64,000 nucleotides of DNA, from contig NZ_CP028923.1 in assembly GCF_005166025.1 (NCBI RefSeq), positions 3,660,001 to 3,724,000 of the forward strand, in the 5' to 3' direction. Below the pieces are notes generated by a model that had not been told where the DNA came from, searched no databases, and saw only the letters and a list, made by a program, of their open reading frames with translations. Source of the DNA: Mangrovivirga cuniculi. Its GTDB lineage: Bacteria; Bacteroidota; Bacteroidia; Cytophagales; Cyclobacteriaceae. This document shows positions 9,391 to 18,401 of this stretch, piece by piece (positions within the stretch are counted from its first letter, which is position 1; each line of letters begins with the position of its first letter). The position numbers were made by a program, and so were the translations under genes.

Positions 9391-11266
9391 TGTAAAAATT
9401 GTTAATTGTGTTAATAGCTTTATTCCAATTGATAAATTCTTCTTTAGGAAGTATGGGTTTTAATATTTTAATTTCTTTGAAGTAAATTATCCTGTCGCCC
9501 TTCTGTCGAAAATGCATATTAAACGAATAATAATCACTTTTAATTTCAACAGGCTCTGGCAAATAATTAACCTTATACCCTACCGGAATTTTAAGTTCAC
9601 CTGTTGTTCTATTAAAAGATTTATCGCCAAAACTGTATAATACTTTTCTATCCTCTTCAATCTCTCCTTTTGAAAATTCTTCATAAAAATCCAAATCGAC
9701 ATAAATCTCATCACCAAAAGAATTGAGATTGTTTTCGAGCTTCATGGAATAGGTAACATTAAATACTTTTTCACGATCAAAAGCTGAATATTCATTGATC
9801 ATGAAGTTATCCGGATCGTCAGAACCACAGACTACTGCTTTTAGAATTTTCTCCAGATCCTCACTTTCCTGATTACTCAAAAAATAAAGTAAGTCTTTCT
9901 TCTTTTCACCCTTTAATATTGTTTCACCAATTCCTGCTAAAACGCCATCCTGAATGGTGAAATTCCAATTAGATTCTTTAAGGTACTTTTCTATTGGCTC
10001 AACCCTTACAGTATCGATCAGGTATCCGACTCCATTTTCGATCATAATTTGTTTTCCCTGGATCCTTTCGGCATTATAATCCAGTTTATTAAACTTCTCC
10101 GTTGGATCTAAAAAGTATTTATTGTCATTGAGATAGGCCACACAGATCATATGATTATCTACAGCTAACGAAGGAATGTCATAGGTATATGGGATTCTAT
10201 TAGTACCAAGCCAACCTAATCTGGCATCAATCCCGACGATGGAAAGCATTTCTCTGGTTAGGTTCGCCATTCCCTTACAATCGCCATAAAGATTATAATA
10301 TACTTCTTTAGCATCTTCCGGTTTAAATCCTGCCAGGCCATCTTCAAATGCGATATACTTTATATTATCCTGCACCCAGTAATAAATTGCTTTCATTTTA
10401 TCCAGGTCAGAATCTAATCCTGCTGTGATTTCTTTGACCTTGGCTTCGAAAGATTTTGAATCTCTTGAAATTTGTTTGGTCAACTGATAATACCAGCCAT
10501 AAAGGTCTTCTGTAGAAGAAAGAACGGTTCTTTTCTCCTCATTTATGGTATATGATTTGGTTAAGATCAAAATATGAGGAAGGAAATGCAGATATCCGGG
10601 AGTCCTTTCCAGATCTGAAAAATCTTCAACTTCACTCAGCGTATAAGTGTAAGTTGTAATCTCATCTTGCTTACTCTCCTTCTTTTGAATATTATATCCA
10701 TCAAAATTCACTTCAACCAATTCGATATCGGCATAATCAGGTACTTTTATCCTGATCAGGCGTTCTTCCACCGGTAGATCGTCTGAAAAGAATATCTTAG
10801 TCAAATATTTAGGATCAGTAAAAATTGTTTTGGATTCGAAATTGATACCTCTTCCCCTGTAATCAAACTCAAAATTGTAAGCACACACTTTAGCATCGGA
10901 ATAAAAAATATCTCCGGACTGTACATGACCACAATACTTTTCATAATCTACAGATCTTCCACGATCATTTTCAATATCGTAGTCGTCTATAAAAGAGTTA
11001 TCACTAAAGTAGTTACGTTTGATATATTCAGTACCGGAACTAAGCGCCAGAAACTCTAGATTTTCCGATAAAGAGGCATGCAATTCATCAGTTTTGTTAT
11101 CAATGTAATACTCATAGTCTGATATGGATTTAAGAATGACCATATCCTCATCTTCGTACTTATCCTTTAATTTATTTGCTTTTGATACTAACTCGTCATC
11201 TAATTTTTGAGCAAAGGAAATAAACTGACAAAGAATAAGAAGTAATAAAAAATTAAGCTTATTCAT
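9359..11266 (-). CDS. DUF3857 / transglutaminase-core secreted protein
   Basis: Protein of about 635 aa. I start at MNKLNF (11266), which gives a clean signal peptide ending in SFAQ; the longer ORF from 11290 adds eight residues. An N-terminal DUF3857 beta-domain is followed by a transglutaminase-like cysteine protease core with an intact triad: Cys in LYGDCKGM (about residue 330), His in VDNHMI (about 370) and Asp in FLDPT (about 386). It is probably periplasmic or cell-surface. The next gene overlaps it and encodes a similar protein without the Cys, so the two are co-translated. Substrate unknown. Confidence 0.85.
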   Translation of the reverse strand: MNKLNFLLLLILCQFISFAQKLDDELVSKANKLKDKYEDEDMVILKSISDYEYYIDNKTDELHASLSENLEFLALSSGTEYIKRNYFSDNSFIDDYDIENDRGRSVDYEKYCGHVQSGDIFYSDAKVCAYNFEFDYRGRGINFESKTIFTDPKYLTKIFFSDDLPVEERLIRIKVPDYADIELVEVNFDGYNIQKKESKQDEITTYTYTLSEVEDFSDLERTPGYLHFLPHILILTKSYTINEEKRTVLSSTEDLYGWYYQLTKQISRDSKSFEAKVKEITAGLDSDLDKMKAIYYWVQDNIKYIAFEDGLAGFKPEDAKEVYYNLYGDCKGMANLTREMLSIVGIDARLGWLGTNRIPYTYDIPSLAVDNHMICVAYLNDNKYFLDPTEKFNKLDYNAERIQGKQIMIENGVGYLIDTVRVEPIEKYLKESNWNFTIQDGVLAGIGETILKGEKKKDLLYFLSNQESEDLEKILKAVVCGSDDPDNFMINEYSAFDREKVFNVTYSMKLENNLNSFGDEIYVDLDFYEEFSKGEIEEDRKVLYSFGDKSFNRTTGELKIPVGYKVNYLPEPVEIKSDYYSFNMHFRQKGDRIIYFKEIKILKPILPKEEFINWNKAINTINNFYNDQIILQAAQ

Positions 11267-11380
11267 AGTTGAAAAAATATCAGATTGCAATAATAAAAAA
11301 ATAAAAACTAAATAAAAATCTTTGCATCAAGGAGTTATTATCAACGCTTCGTTAATAAAGGAATTATTGTAATTATTAAA

Positions 11381-12718
11381 TCAATCCTCAGGTACTTCTT
11401 TTATCTTAAATGCCTTTGATAAAGGAATAGTAACCAGTATTATCAAACCAAGAATAAAAAGGATGGTTAACCAGATCACAGAGTTGCGCATATTACGTGT
11501 TACCTGTTCTACTATACCCCAGCCGAGGGTGCCGATTACAATTGATATATTAAAGGTGACATCATAAAAGCTAAAATACCCGGCATGATCAATGGTTTTT
11601 TCAGGAATCATTTTAGCAAATGTAGCTCTGGATAAACTCTGGATCCCACCCATAACCAGGCCTACAAAGAAAGCGATGGTTATAAATTGAATTTTAGTAT
11701 AAGTAAAATAGGCTCCAAAGCATATGGCTATCCACATAATCAACATGATCACAAGGGAGAACTTATTGCTTTTTTTAGTAGCCAGATATGCAAAAAATAT
11801 AGCTCCTAGGATTGCAACCAGCTGAATAACCAAAACAGTAAGAATAAGAAAATCCCCCTCGAATTTCAGTTCTTTTTCTCCAAAAGTTGCAGCGAGATAC
11901 ATGGTAGTCTGCACACCCATGTTATAAAGGAAAAAGGACAAAAGGAACTTTTTCATTAAAGGTAAGTGCCTGAGCGTTCTGAAAACTTTTCTTATTTCTT
12001 TATACCCACTGGCTAGTACCTTGGTAGTTACTTTCCTGTTATAAGGGTTTTCAGGTAGTCTGTTGAAACTTATTTGAGCAAATCCTGCCCACCAAACACC
12101 CACTAGGAGAAAACTAAATCGAGCTGCCTGATCGTCGTCTGAAAGAAAAAATGTATCCGGTGACTGGATCATGAATAAATTAAGTACCAGTAAAAGAACT
12201 GAGCCAGCATAACCAAAAGAATATCCACGGGCACTGACTTTATCAATCCTGTCCTCAGTAACGATTTCCGGCAGGTAAGCATCATAAAACACCAACCCAC
12301 CACTATAACCTATACCGGCTAATACCGTAAGAATGATTCCATACTCAACATTACTACCATTAAAAAGAAATAAACCTGCACAGGATAAAGACCCCAGGTA
12401 GGTAAAAAACTTCATGAACTGAATTTTCTTACCACTGTTATCTGCTATTCCGGATAGTAGTGGCAATATTAAAGCGATAATCAGAAAACTGGCAGATAGT
12501 GCATAGGAATACAAAACGGAGTTTTCTATTTGAAGCCCAAAAAAAGGAATCTTATCTCCATCGTAAAATGCCCTTGTTGCTGAAGTAAAATATATTGGAA
12601 ATATAGTGGAAGTGATCACGAGTGAGTAAACTGAATTAGCCCAATCAAAAAATGACCAACCATTAATTATCTTCTTATCATTTAATTTATGAGTTCCTTT
12701 ATCTAAAACTTGCTCCAT
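11381..12718 (-). CDS. UMF1 / Atg22-like MFS transporter
   Basis: Integral inner-membrane protein of 445 aa with about 12 hydrophobic segments. The opening (NGWSFFDWANSVYSLVITSTIFPIYF) is the hallmark of the bacterial UMF1 family related to yeast Atg22. VMGGIQSLSRATFAKMIP is the conserved motif in the second half, and the family is part of the major facilitator superfamily. In yeast the relative exports amino acids from vacuoles; the bacterial substrate is unknown. It is monocistronic on the minus strand, with about 110 bp to the next gene in the same direction. Confidence 0.88.
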   Translation of the reverse strand: MEQVLDKGTHKLNDKKIINGWSFFDWANSVYSLVITSTIFPIYFTSATRAFYDGDKIPFFGLQIENSVLYSYALSASFLIIALILPLLSGIADNSGKKIQFMKFFTYLGSLSCAGLFLFNGSNVEYGIILTVLAGIGYSGGLVFYDAYLPEIVTEDRIDKVSARGYSFGYAGSVLLLVLNLFMIQSPDTFFLSDDDQAARFSFLLVGVWWAGFAQISFNRLPENPYNRKVTTKVLASGYKEIRKVFRTLRHLPLMKKFLLSFFLYNMGVQTTMYLAATFGEKELKFEGDFLILTVLVIQLVAILGAIFFAYLATKKSNKFSLVIMLIMWIAICFGAYFTYTKIQFITIAFFVGLVMGGIQSLSRATFAKMIPEKTIDHAGYFSFYDVTFNISIVIGTLGWGIVEQVTRNMRNSVIWLTILFILGLIILVTIPLSKAFKIKEVPED

Positions 12719-12820
12719 AAATAAAAAATATATCCTGGCGCAAGATAAAGAAAGACATTGTAATAACTCAAAAGGAAGCTAAATACTTAATTAATATTTA
12801 ACTCATCCTACAAAAATTAT

Positions 12821-12859
12821 AATTATCCCGACAGGAGCAACTTTAAAGCCGGGATAATT
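12821..12859 (-). terminator. Terminator-like hairpin after the ExbD cluster
   Basis: A 10-bp inverted repeat (AATTATCCCG/CGGGATAATT) with a 19-nt loop sits 10 bp past the stop of the last exbD. On the minus strand it is followed by an AT-rich stretch ending in TTTTTG. Confidence 0.6.
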
Positions 12860-12868
12860 GCCAACATC

Positions 12869-13333
12869 TCATTGTTCTTTATCAACAAGTTGTGGTGTAT
12901 TGTACATAATTTTTAAGGCGTTTGCTTCTCTCAATTCTTGTTGAACATCGGAAACAATACCCATTTTAGTTTCCTGATCTACCTTTAAAGAAATCGTTAT
13001 GGCATTTTTATCGATCTCATCAAGCTTATCTCTTTCCCTGGTTACCCAAAGTACTAACTCATCCATCCTTACAAAAGCATCGTTTGCCTGAACAAGTGGT
13101 TCCTGACCGAATTTCTCTTCTTTTGGCTTTCCTACGTACAAATGAGACACCAGCGACTTTCTTTCAAGTTTGGTTATATCTTTTGCGTCAGGAAGCTTTT
13201 GTTCAACTAAAAGCTTATCCTGCCTGATAACTGTTGTAACCATAAAAAAGAACAGAAGCATAAAAATAATATCCGGTAATGCAGCAGTCGGAATGTCCTG
13301 TTTAGCTTTGTTTCTCTTTCTGAATTTTGACAT
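12869..13333 (-). CDS. ExbD/TolR family biopolymer transport protein (copy B2)
   Basis: Protein of 154 aa with one transmembrane helix that carries the proton-path Asp (ALPDIIFMLLFFFMVTTVI) and a periplasmic domain. It works with TolQ/ExbB-type channels to energise outer-membrane processes. It is about 75-80% identical by eye to the ExbD at 14041-14505, as part of a tandem duplication of an ExbD pair. It lies 1 bp downstream of the partner ExbD gene and is the last gene of the locus. Which TonB or Tol function it serves cannot be told. Confidence 0.93.
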   Translation of the reverse strand: MSKFRKRNKAKQDIPTAALPDIIFMLLFFFMVTTVIRQDKLLVEQKLPDAKDITKLERKSLVSHLYVGKPKEEKFGQEPLVQANDAFVRMDELVLWVTRERDKLDEIDKNAITISLKVDQETKMGIVSDVQQELREANALKIMYNTPQLVDKEQ

Positions 13334-13334
13334 A

Positions 13335-13892
13335 TCAACCTCCTATTTTATTTGGTTCAGCAATGGAAATTCTCATCGGAAAAGCTTCTTTAGCTTTATC
13401 AATCTTAGCCTTATGTTCAGGATTCTTAGGATCCAGATTCAGGTATTCAGATGCACTAAGATCAAACATGCTGCCCCTTGATTTGTAGTAAGCACCCTGT
13501 ACCTGATCCAGAACAGTAATGAAGAGATCATAGCTCGTACCCCTATCTGTTTTAATTGACACAATACCTTCAAGAGGACTATCTGATAATTCAGAATTCA
13601 CTCCATTATTATTTATGAATTCGAAAACCATTTCTTTTAATAAACCGGGATCATTAAGATCCTCCTCTTCTACTAACAGCTGATCATTGGAATTAATTAA
13701 TATTTTAAAAAGATTTCGATCTGGTATGTCAACTTGAGGTTTATTCTCTTCATCAACCTTTGGTGGAAGTTTAATCTGTAGTCCTTTATCCGAATTTATT
13801 TGTGTCGTAACCAGGAAAAATATTAATAGCAAGAAGGCTATATCAGCCATTGAGCCTGCATTTACTTCCTGTTGTTGCCTATTCCGTGCCAT
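13335..13892 (-). CDS. ExbD/TolR family biopolymer transport protein (copy B1)
   Basis: Protein of 185 aa: a short cytoplasmic N-terminus rich in Gln/Arg, one transmembrane helix with the conserved Asp (SMADIAFLLLIFFLVTTQI), then a periplasmic region with the KIDKAKEAFPMRISIAEPNK end shared with its duplicate at 14505-15074. It pairs with the 154-aa ExbD directly downstream. The 148-bp gap upstream contains a terminator of the previous gene pair and two ATATAAC-type palindromes, so this pair may be transcribed separately or by read-through. Confidence 0.93.
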   Translation of the reverse strand: MARNRQQQEVNAGSMADIAFLLLIFFLVTTQINSDKGLQIKLPPKVDEENKPQVDIPDRNLFKILINSNDQLLVEEEDLNDPGLLKEMVFEFINNNGVNSELSDSPLEGIVSIKTDRGTSYDLFITVLDQVQGAYYKSRGSMFDLSASEYLNLDPKNPEHKAKIDKAKEAFPMRISIAEPNKIGG

Positions 13893-13983
13893 ATAATTTC
13901 GATTTATTATTAATAATGTAGTTATATAACTAATATTTAAGTTATATAATCTTTCACTAATTAACTAATCTTTTAGTTATTAA

Positions 13984-14018
13984 TAATAAAAAAAAGCCTC
14001 TCTGAAACCAGAGAGGCT
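13984..14018 (-). terminator. Intrinsic terminator between the two ExbD pairs
   Basis: A 10-bp perfect stem (AGCCTCTCTG/CAGAGAGGCT, 13995-14018) with a 4-nt loop. On the minus strand it is followed by eight or more T. It separates the first ExbD pair from its downstream duplicate. Confidence 0.9.
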
Positions 14019-14040
14019 ATATATATTTTGCACAGTGGGA

Positions 14041-14505
14041 TTAAATATCGTCTTTTACTAACTGTGGCGTATTATACATGATCTTCAAAGCGTTAGCTTC
14101 ACGAAGTTCCTGTTGTACGTCAGAAACGATACCCATTTTAGTTTCCTTATCAACTTTTAAAGAAACTGTCATTTGATTTTTGTCTACTTCGTCGAGTTTA
14201 TCTCTTTCCTGAGTAACCCAAAGGATAAGCTCGTCCATTCTGATAAAGGCATCATTAGCCTGAACTAATGGCTCAGTACCAAACTTAGCTTCTTTCGGTT
14301 GCCCTACATAGAGATAAGAAACAAGCGATTTTCTTTCCAGCTTTGTGATATCTTCAGCAGCCGGTAAGCTTTGCTCAACCAAAATCTCATCTTCTCTGAT
14401 CACGGTTGTCACCATAAAGAAGAAAAGAAGCATGAAGATAATATCTGGCAAAGCGGCCGTTGGTATATCCTGACTGGATTGACTTTTCTTTTTAAACTTT
14501 GACAT
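14041..14505 (-). CDS. ExbD/TolR family biopolymer transport protein (copy A2)
   Basis: Protein of 154 aa with the same layout as the copy at 12869-13333: a basic N-terminus, a transmembrane helix with the proton-path Asp (LPDIIFML), and a periplasmic domain ending in NALKIMYNTPQLV. The start codon overlaps the stop of the upstream ExbD by 1 bp, so the pair is translationally coupled. It is followed at once by a strong intrinsic terminator. Confidence 0.94.
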   Translation of the reverse strand: MSKFKKKSQSSQDIPTAALPDIIFMLLFFFMVTTVIREDEILVEQSLPAAEDITKLERKSLVSYLYVGQPKEAKFGTEPLVQANDAFIRMDELILWVTQERDKLDEVDKNQMTVSLKVDKETKMGIVSDVQQELREANALKIMYNTPQLVKDDI

Positions 14506-15074
14506 TATTGACCTCCTAACTTATTCGGTTCAGCAATTGAAATTCTCATCGGATAGGCATCTTTAGCTCTATCGATCATTTTCTCTTCATCAGGTTTTTT
14601 GGCATCAAGTCCAAGATACTCCTCTCCGGAAATACCCAGTACTCCACCTCTAGCTTTATAATAAGCTCCCTGAGCGTTATCCAGTACTTGAACAAACAAC
14701 TCATAACTAGTACCTCTATCCGCTTTGATAGATACCACGGCATCTTGTGGACTATCAGATTGTTTCGGATCGACACCATTATTAGTTATAAATTCATGTA
14801 CCATATCTCTCAACGCATACGGATCATTTAAAGGCTCATCCTCTACCAGCAACTGATCATTCGAGTTGATCAAAATTTTAAAGATATTTCTATCTTTCAT
14901 TTTGATATCTGGTGGTGGCTGAGTTGGATCCAAAGGTGGTGGCAATTTAATTTGCAACCCCTTATCTGAATTTATCTGAGTAGTAACCAGGAAGAAAATA
15001 AGTAGTAGGAAGGCGATATCCGCCATAGATCCTGCATTTACTTCCTGATTACCTCTGTTTTTACTTCTAGCCAT
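14505..15074 (-). CDS. ExbD/TolR family biopolymer transport protein (copy A1)
   Basis: Protein of 189 aa. One transmembrane helix bears the conserved Asp (MADIAFLLLIFFLVTTQI). A Pro-rich stretch (PPPLDPTQPPPD) lies just after the helix and is absent from copy B1. The periplasmic part ends in PMRISIAEPNKLGGQ. It is a homologue of 13335-13892. It is 7 bp downstream of a small membrane protein and part of the TolQ operon. Confidence 0.94.
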   Translation of the reverse strand: MARSKNRGNQEVNAGSMADIAFLLLIFFLVTTQINSDKGLQIKLPPPLDPTQPPPDIKMKDRNIFKILINSNDQLLVEDEPLNDPYALRDMVHEFITNNGVDPKQSDSPQDAVVSIKADRGTSYELFVQVLDNAQGAYYKARGGVLGISGEEYLGLDAKKPDEEKMIDRAKDAYPMRISIAEPNKLGGQ

Positions 15075-15081
15075 AAATTAA

Positions 15082-15399
15082 TTATCTAATTAACTTAGCA
15101 ATCATTGATACGAAAATACCTACAAGTCCGCCTACGATTAAGATGTAAGTCATGATCAATAATGCACTAACAGACTTGGAAACTCCTGCACCTAGTCCAG
15201 GAAACTTTGCATAAGATGTAGCTTCTGACATGCTGTATCCAATGAAGAATAAAACAACTAGAGCCAAAAGACCGGCACCAACTTTAAGCAAAGATTTTGG
15301 GTCACTCAATGAGTTGATCAAAGGAAGGATGATCACTGAAACAGTGGCAATTCCGATCAACGCATATGATAAATATATTAATATGTCAGTTAATTCCAT
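15082..15399 (-). CDS. Small three-helix membrane protein of the TolQ/ExbD locus
   Basis: Hypothetical protein of 105 aa with three hydrophobic segments (about residues 5-27, 40-58 and 76-102) and little else. I do not recognise a named domain. It sits between tolQ/exbB (48 bp upstream) and exbD (7 bp downstream) on the same strand, so it is probably an accessory membrane part of this proton-channel complex; that role is inferred from position only. Confidence 0.75.
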   Translation of the reverse strand: MELTDILIYLSYALIGIATVSVIILPLINSLSDPKSLLKVGAGLLALVVLFFIGYSMSEATSYAKFPGLGAGVSKSVSALLIMTYILIVGGLVGIFVSMIAKLIR

Positions 15400-15447
15400 A
15401 AATCTTTAATTTACTGTGTTATAATATCTAACGACGACTAATAAATT

Positions 15448-16293
15448 TTATTTAGTCAATTGGTGCTTAACAAGCAAGTCAACCAATGTGATAGAAGCAT
15501 CTTCCATCTGGTTAACCAAAGAGTCGATTTTAGAAACACAGTAGTTGTAGAATAACTGTAGGATAACCGCAACGATCAAACCAGCAACAGTTGTTAAAAG
15601 TGCTTGCTTAATACCACGAGCAACAAGAGAAGGCTGGATATCACCTGCAGCTTCAATTGAGTCGAATGCGTCAATCATACCAATTACAGTACCCATGAAA
15701 CCAAGCATTGGAGCAAGAGCAATGAATAGTGAGATCCATACAAGACCTTTTTCTAATTTACCCATCTCAACAGAACCGTAAGCAATGATTGATTTTTCAA
15801 CCATATCAACACCTTCAGACATTCTCATAAGTCCCTGAGTGAAGATTGAAGCAACCGGGCCTCTAGTGTTTCTTGTAACTTCTTTAGCAGCTTCAACACC
15901 ACCTTGCTGAAGAGCGTCTTCAACGTTAGCTAACAATTTCTTAGTGTTAGTAGTCGCAAGGTTAAGAGTGATGATACGCTCAATAGAGATAGCAAGACCG
16001 ATGATCAGACATGTTAATACAACAGTCATGAAACCAACACCACCTTCAATGAATTTTTCTTTGATAACCTGATGGTAATCAGCAGCACCTTCAGACTCAA
16101 CTTCAATAACGTCTTCAGCAGCTTCTTCTGCAGGCTCCTCTTCTACTGGAGTCATTTCTTCTGAAGCTTCTTCAGTAGTAGCCTCAGTAGTATCAGTTTC
16201 AGCATCACCCATTTCGTCTTGAGCGAAAATTACTGACGTAGAACCAAAGTTTAGAACCCCAGCTAGTGCAAATAAAGTAAGTAACTTTTTCAT
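15448..16293 (-). CDS. MotA/TolQ/ExbB proton channel family protein
   Basis: Protein of 281 aa with an N-terminal signal-like segment (to about residue 25) and a Glu/Ala/Thr-rich acidic linker (about residues 26-70) before the channel domain, an architecture seen in Bacteroidota. The core has three transmembrane segments; the motif APMLGFMGTVIGMIDAF and the segment LLTTVAGLIVAVILQLFYNYC are typical of TolQ/ExbB. It forms the proton channel with the ExbD proteins downstream. It is the first gene of the locus. The upstream gap contains a possible promoter (TTTG and, 17 bp on, TATAAATTTA on the minus strand). Confidence 0.93.
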   Translation of the reverse strand: MKKLLTLFALAGVLNFGSTSVIFAQDEMGDAETDTTEATTEEASEEMTPVEEEPAEEAAEDVIEVESEGAADYHQVIKEKFIEGGVGFMTVVLTCLIIGLAISIERIITLNLATTNTKKLLANVEDALQQGGVEAAKEVTRNTRGPVASIFTQGLMRMSEGVDMVEKSIIAYGSVEMGKLEKGLVWISLFIALAPMLGFMGTVIGMIDAFDSIEAAGDIQPSLVARGIKQALLTTVAGLIVAVILQLFYNYCVSKIDSLVNQMEDASITLVDLLVKHQLTK

Positions 16294-16370
16294 AATTCAG
16301 TTTTTAAAATAATCTGTTTACTCAGTTAAGTGTTAAATTTATACTTTTAAATAAACTATTCAAAAAAAAG

Positions 16371-16463
16371 TGGCGGAGAGAGAGGGATTCGAACCCTCGG
16401 TACCGGTTGTGCCGGTACACCCGCTTTCCAGGCGAGCACCTTCAGCCACTCGGTCACCTCTCC
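16371..16463 (-). tRNA. tRNA-Ser (anticodon GGA)
   Basis: A 93-nt class II tRNA with an encoded CCA. The acceptor stem GGAGAGG pairs with TCTCTCC (one G.T), the discriminator is G, the T arm is GAGGG-TTCGAAT-CCCTC, and the long variable arm is a strong hairpin (TGTACCGG...CCGGTACC region), as expected for serine. The anticodon loop reads CTGGAAA with GGA at 16427-16429, decoding UCC/UCU. Confidence 0.97.
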
Positions 16464-16549
16464 AAATTATACCGCAATATACTTTTTTCCAATTTAGCAG
16501 CACAAATAAATCAATTATAACGCCTTTTTGCAAGTTAATATATGCTTTT

Positions 16550-17631
16550 TTAAGTGGCTGTTATAGTAATTTCTCCGGCAATATTTTCTCGTAACCGGCG
16601 TTTTACCTCGTTTACGTCTGATATTGAACCCAATAGAAACATTAATTTTGTAACAGCAGCCTCCAGGGTAATGTCATCTCCTGACACAACTCCCATTTCC
16701 TGAAGCTTTTTACTGGTAGCATAACGACCCTGAATTACTCTCCCTCCAATGCACTGAGATACGTTATAAACGATTATCCCTTTATCCATAGCCTTTTTCA
16801 GGGCATTGACAAACCACTTTCGGGTAGAAGCATTACCAGAACCATAACTCTGTAAAACCACTCCTTTCAACTTTTTCATCGAAAGAATTGCATTTACATA
16901 TTCTTCTGTTAAACCTGGAAACAAAGGCATAACTGCCACACTGCGATCAAATTGATTCTGAAAATTCAATCTCTTACCCGGGATAAATGGCTTAATTGCT
17001 CCATGGTTAAACTCAATCGTAATTCCCGCCTGGGCTAGCTTCGGATAATTTTCCGATTTAAATGCTCCAAACTGAGAACTTCTTATCTTTTTGATCTGTT
17101 TCCCCTGATCAATATTGAATTAAAGAGTATACAAACTTCGGTGATCAATGGATTGCCATTCTCATCTTTTGCAGAGGCCATTTCCAGACTGGTAAGGAAA
17201 TTCTCCCTCGCGTCAGACCTCATCACCCCTATCGGTAATTGTGATCCGGTAAAAATAACCGGCTTATTCAGTCCGTCTAACATAAAACTTAATGCCGATG
17301 CTGAATACGCCATGGTATCCGTACCATGTATTACAACGAAGCCATCATATTGCTCGTAATTTTCATCGATAATGTATCCGATGTCCTGCCAGTGCGTTGG
17401 TGAAACATCTGATGAATCTATCGGCTTAGGAAATGAAATTACCGTTAACTTTAAGTTGTAATTTCGAATGTCAGGTAATTTCTCGAAGATCTTGCCAAAA
17501 TTGAATGGAGACAATGAACCATCAGCATCCTTTTCCATCCCAAGGGTTCCTCCTGTATAAATAATTAACAGGTTGGCAATGGGTGGTTGCGGCAATGCTG
17601 TATTTATATTTACTATTTTATAGTTCATCAC
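16550..17631 (-). pseudogene. ansA: Type I L-asparaginase, interrupted by a -1 frameshift
   Basis: Asparaginase I converts asparagine to aspartate and ammonia in the cytoplasm. The N-terminal part (17631 to about 17083) has the first catalytic Thr motif YTGGTLGM and the second motif VIHGTDTMAYSASAL. The frame then ends at a stop just after GNRSKR. The C-terminal half continues in another frame, with FGAFKSENYPKL followed by NFQNQFDRSVAVMPLFPGL, down to 16550. The break falls on an A5 run (T-run 17088-17092 on the plus strand); one extra A restores the full-length protein. It could be a sequencing error, a real mutation, or slippage on TCA-AAA-AGA. It is the last gene of the operon and overlaps tatD by 4 bp. 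Confidence 0.85.
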
Positions 17632-18401
17632 TTCAGTTCAAATAGTTTTTCAGCATTATCTGCTGTGATTTTTTTCAATTTGATCAGAGGTATATCCAAA
17701 TATTCAGCAACTTTTTCTGCTACATATTCTGTATATGCCGGCTCATTTCTTTTACCGCGGTATGGCACAGGGGCTAGATATGGAGAATCAGTTTCCAAAA
17801 CTATTTTAGAAGGATCCATATCCGGTATTACCTTGTCCATCCCTCCGTTTTTAAAAGTAGCTACACCTCCCAGACCAACGAGAAAATCCAGATCAATAAT
17901 CTTATTATATTGATCCTGATCTCCTGTGAAGCAGTGAAAGATCCCTTTTAATGAAGGATATTTATTTTTTTGTTCTGCTACTATCTCTATTGTCTCATCA
18001 ATAGAATCTCTGCAGTGCAATACTATCGGAAGATCGTACTCTGCAGCAAGGGCTATCTGCCCAATCAAGGCTTGCTTTTGTTCTTCAAATAGCGATTTAT
18101 CCCAATATAAGTCCGTGCCAATTTCACCAACTGCTATGAATCTGTCATCTTTTTTTAACCAATCTGCTACAAATTCAACTTGTTTCTCCCATTCTTTATT
18201 TACAGAACACGGATGGATACCCATCATTGCATAACAAAAACCAGGATTCTTTTCGACCACCTCAAGCATTTCATCAACACTTGACTCATCAATGTTAGGA
18301 AGCAGTATTTTAGTGATTCCGGCTGATTTAGCCCTCTCAATTGTTTCATCAAGGTCACCTTCAAACTTCTTACCGTACAAATGCGCGTGTGTATCGATCA
18401 T
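17628..18401 (-). CDS. tatD: TatD family metal-dependent hydrolase / DNase
   Basis: Protein of 257 aa with the TatD/YcfH signatures: DTHAHL at the N-terminus, GEIGTDLYWD, PIVLHCRDS, GIFHCFTGD, and the C-terminal ETDSPYLAPVPYRGKRNEP. These supply the His/Asp/Glu metal ligands of a TIM-barrel hydrolase. Family members show 3'-5' exonuclease or deoxyribonuclease activity. Both ends overlap neighbours by 4 bp (ATGA): the GT2 gene upstream and the asparaginase gene downstream. Confidence 0.93.
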   Translation of the reverse strand: MIDTHAHLYGKKFEGDLDETIERAKSAGITKILLPNIDESSVDEMLEVVEKNPGFCYAMMGIHPCSVNKEWEKQVEFVADWLKKDDRFIAVGEIGTDLYWDKSLFEEQKQALIGQIALAAEYDLPIVLHCRDSIDETIEIVAEQKNKYPSLKGIFHCFTGDQDQYNKIIDLDFLVGLGGVATFKNGGMDKVIPDMDPSKIVLETDSPYLAPVPYRGKRNEPAYTEYVAEKVAEYLDIPLIKLKKITADNAEKLFELK

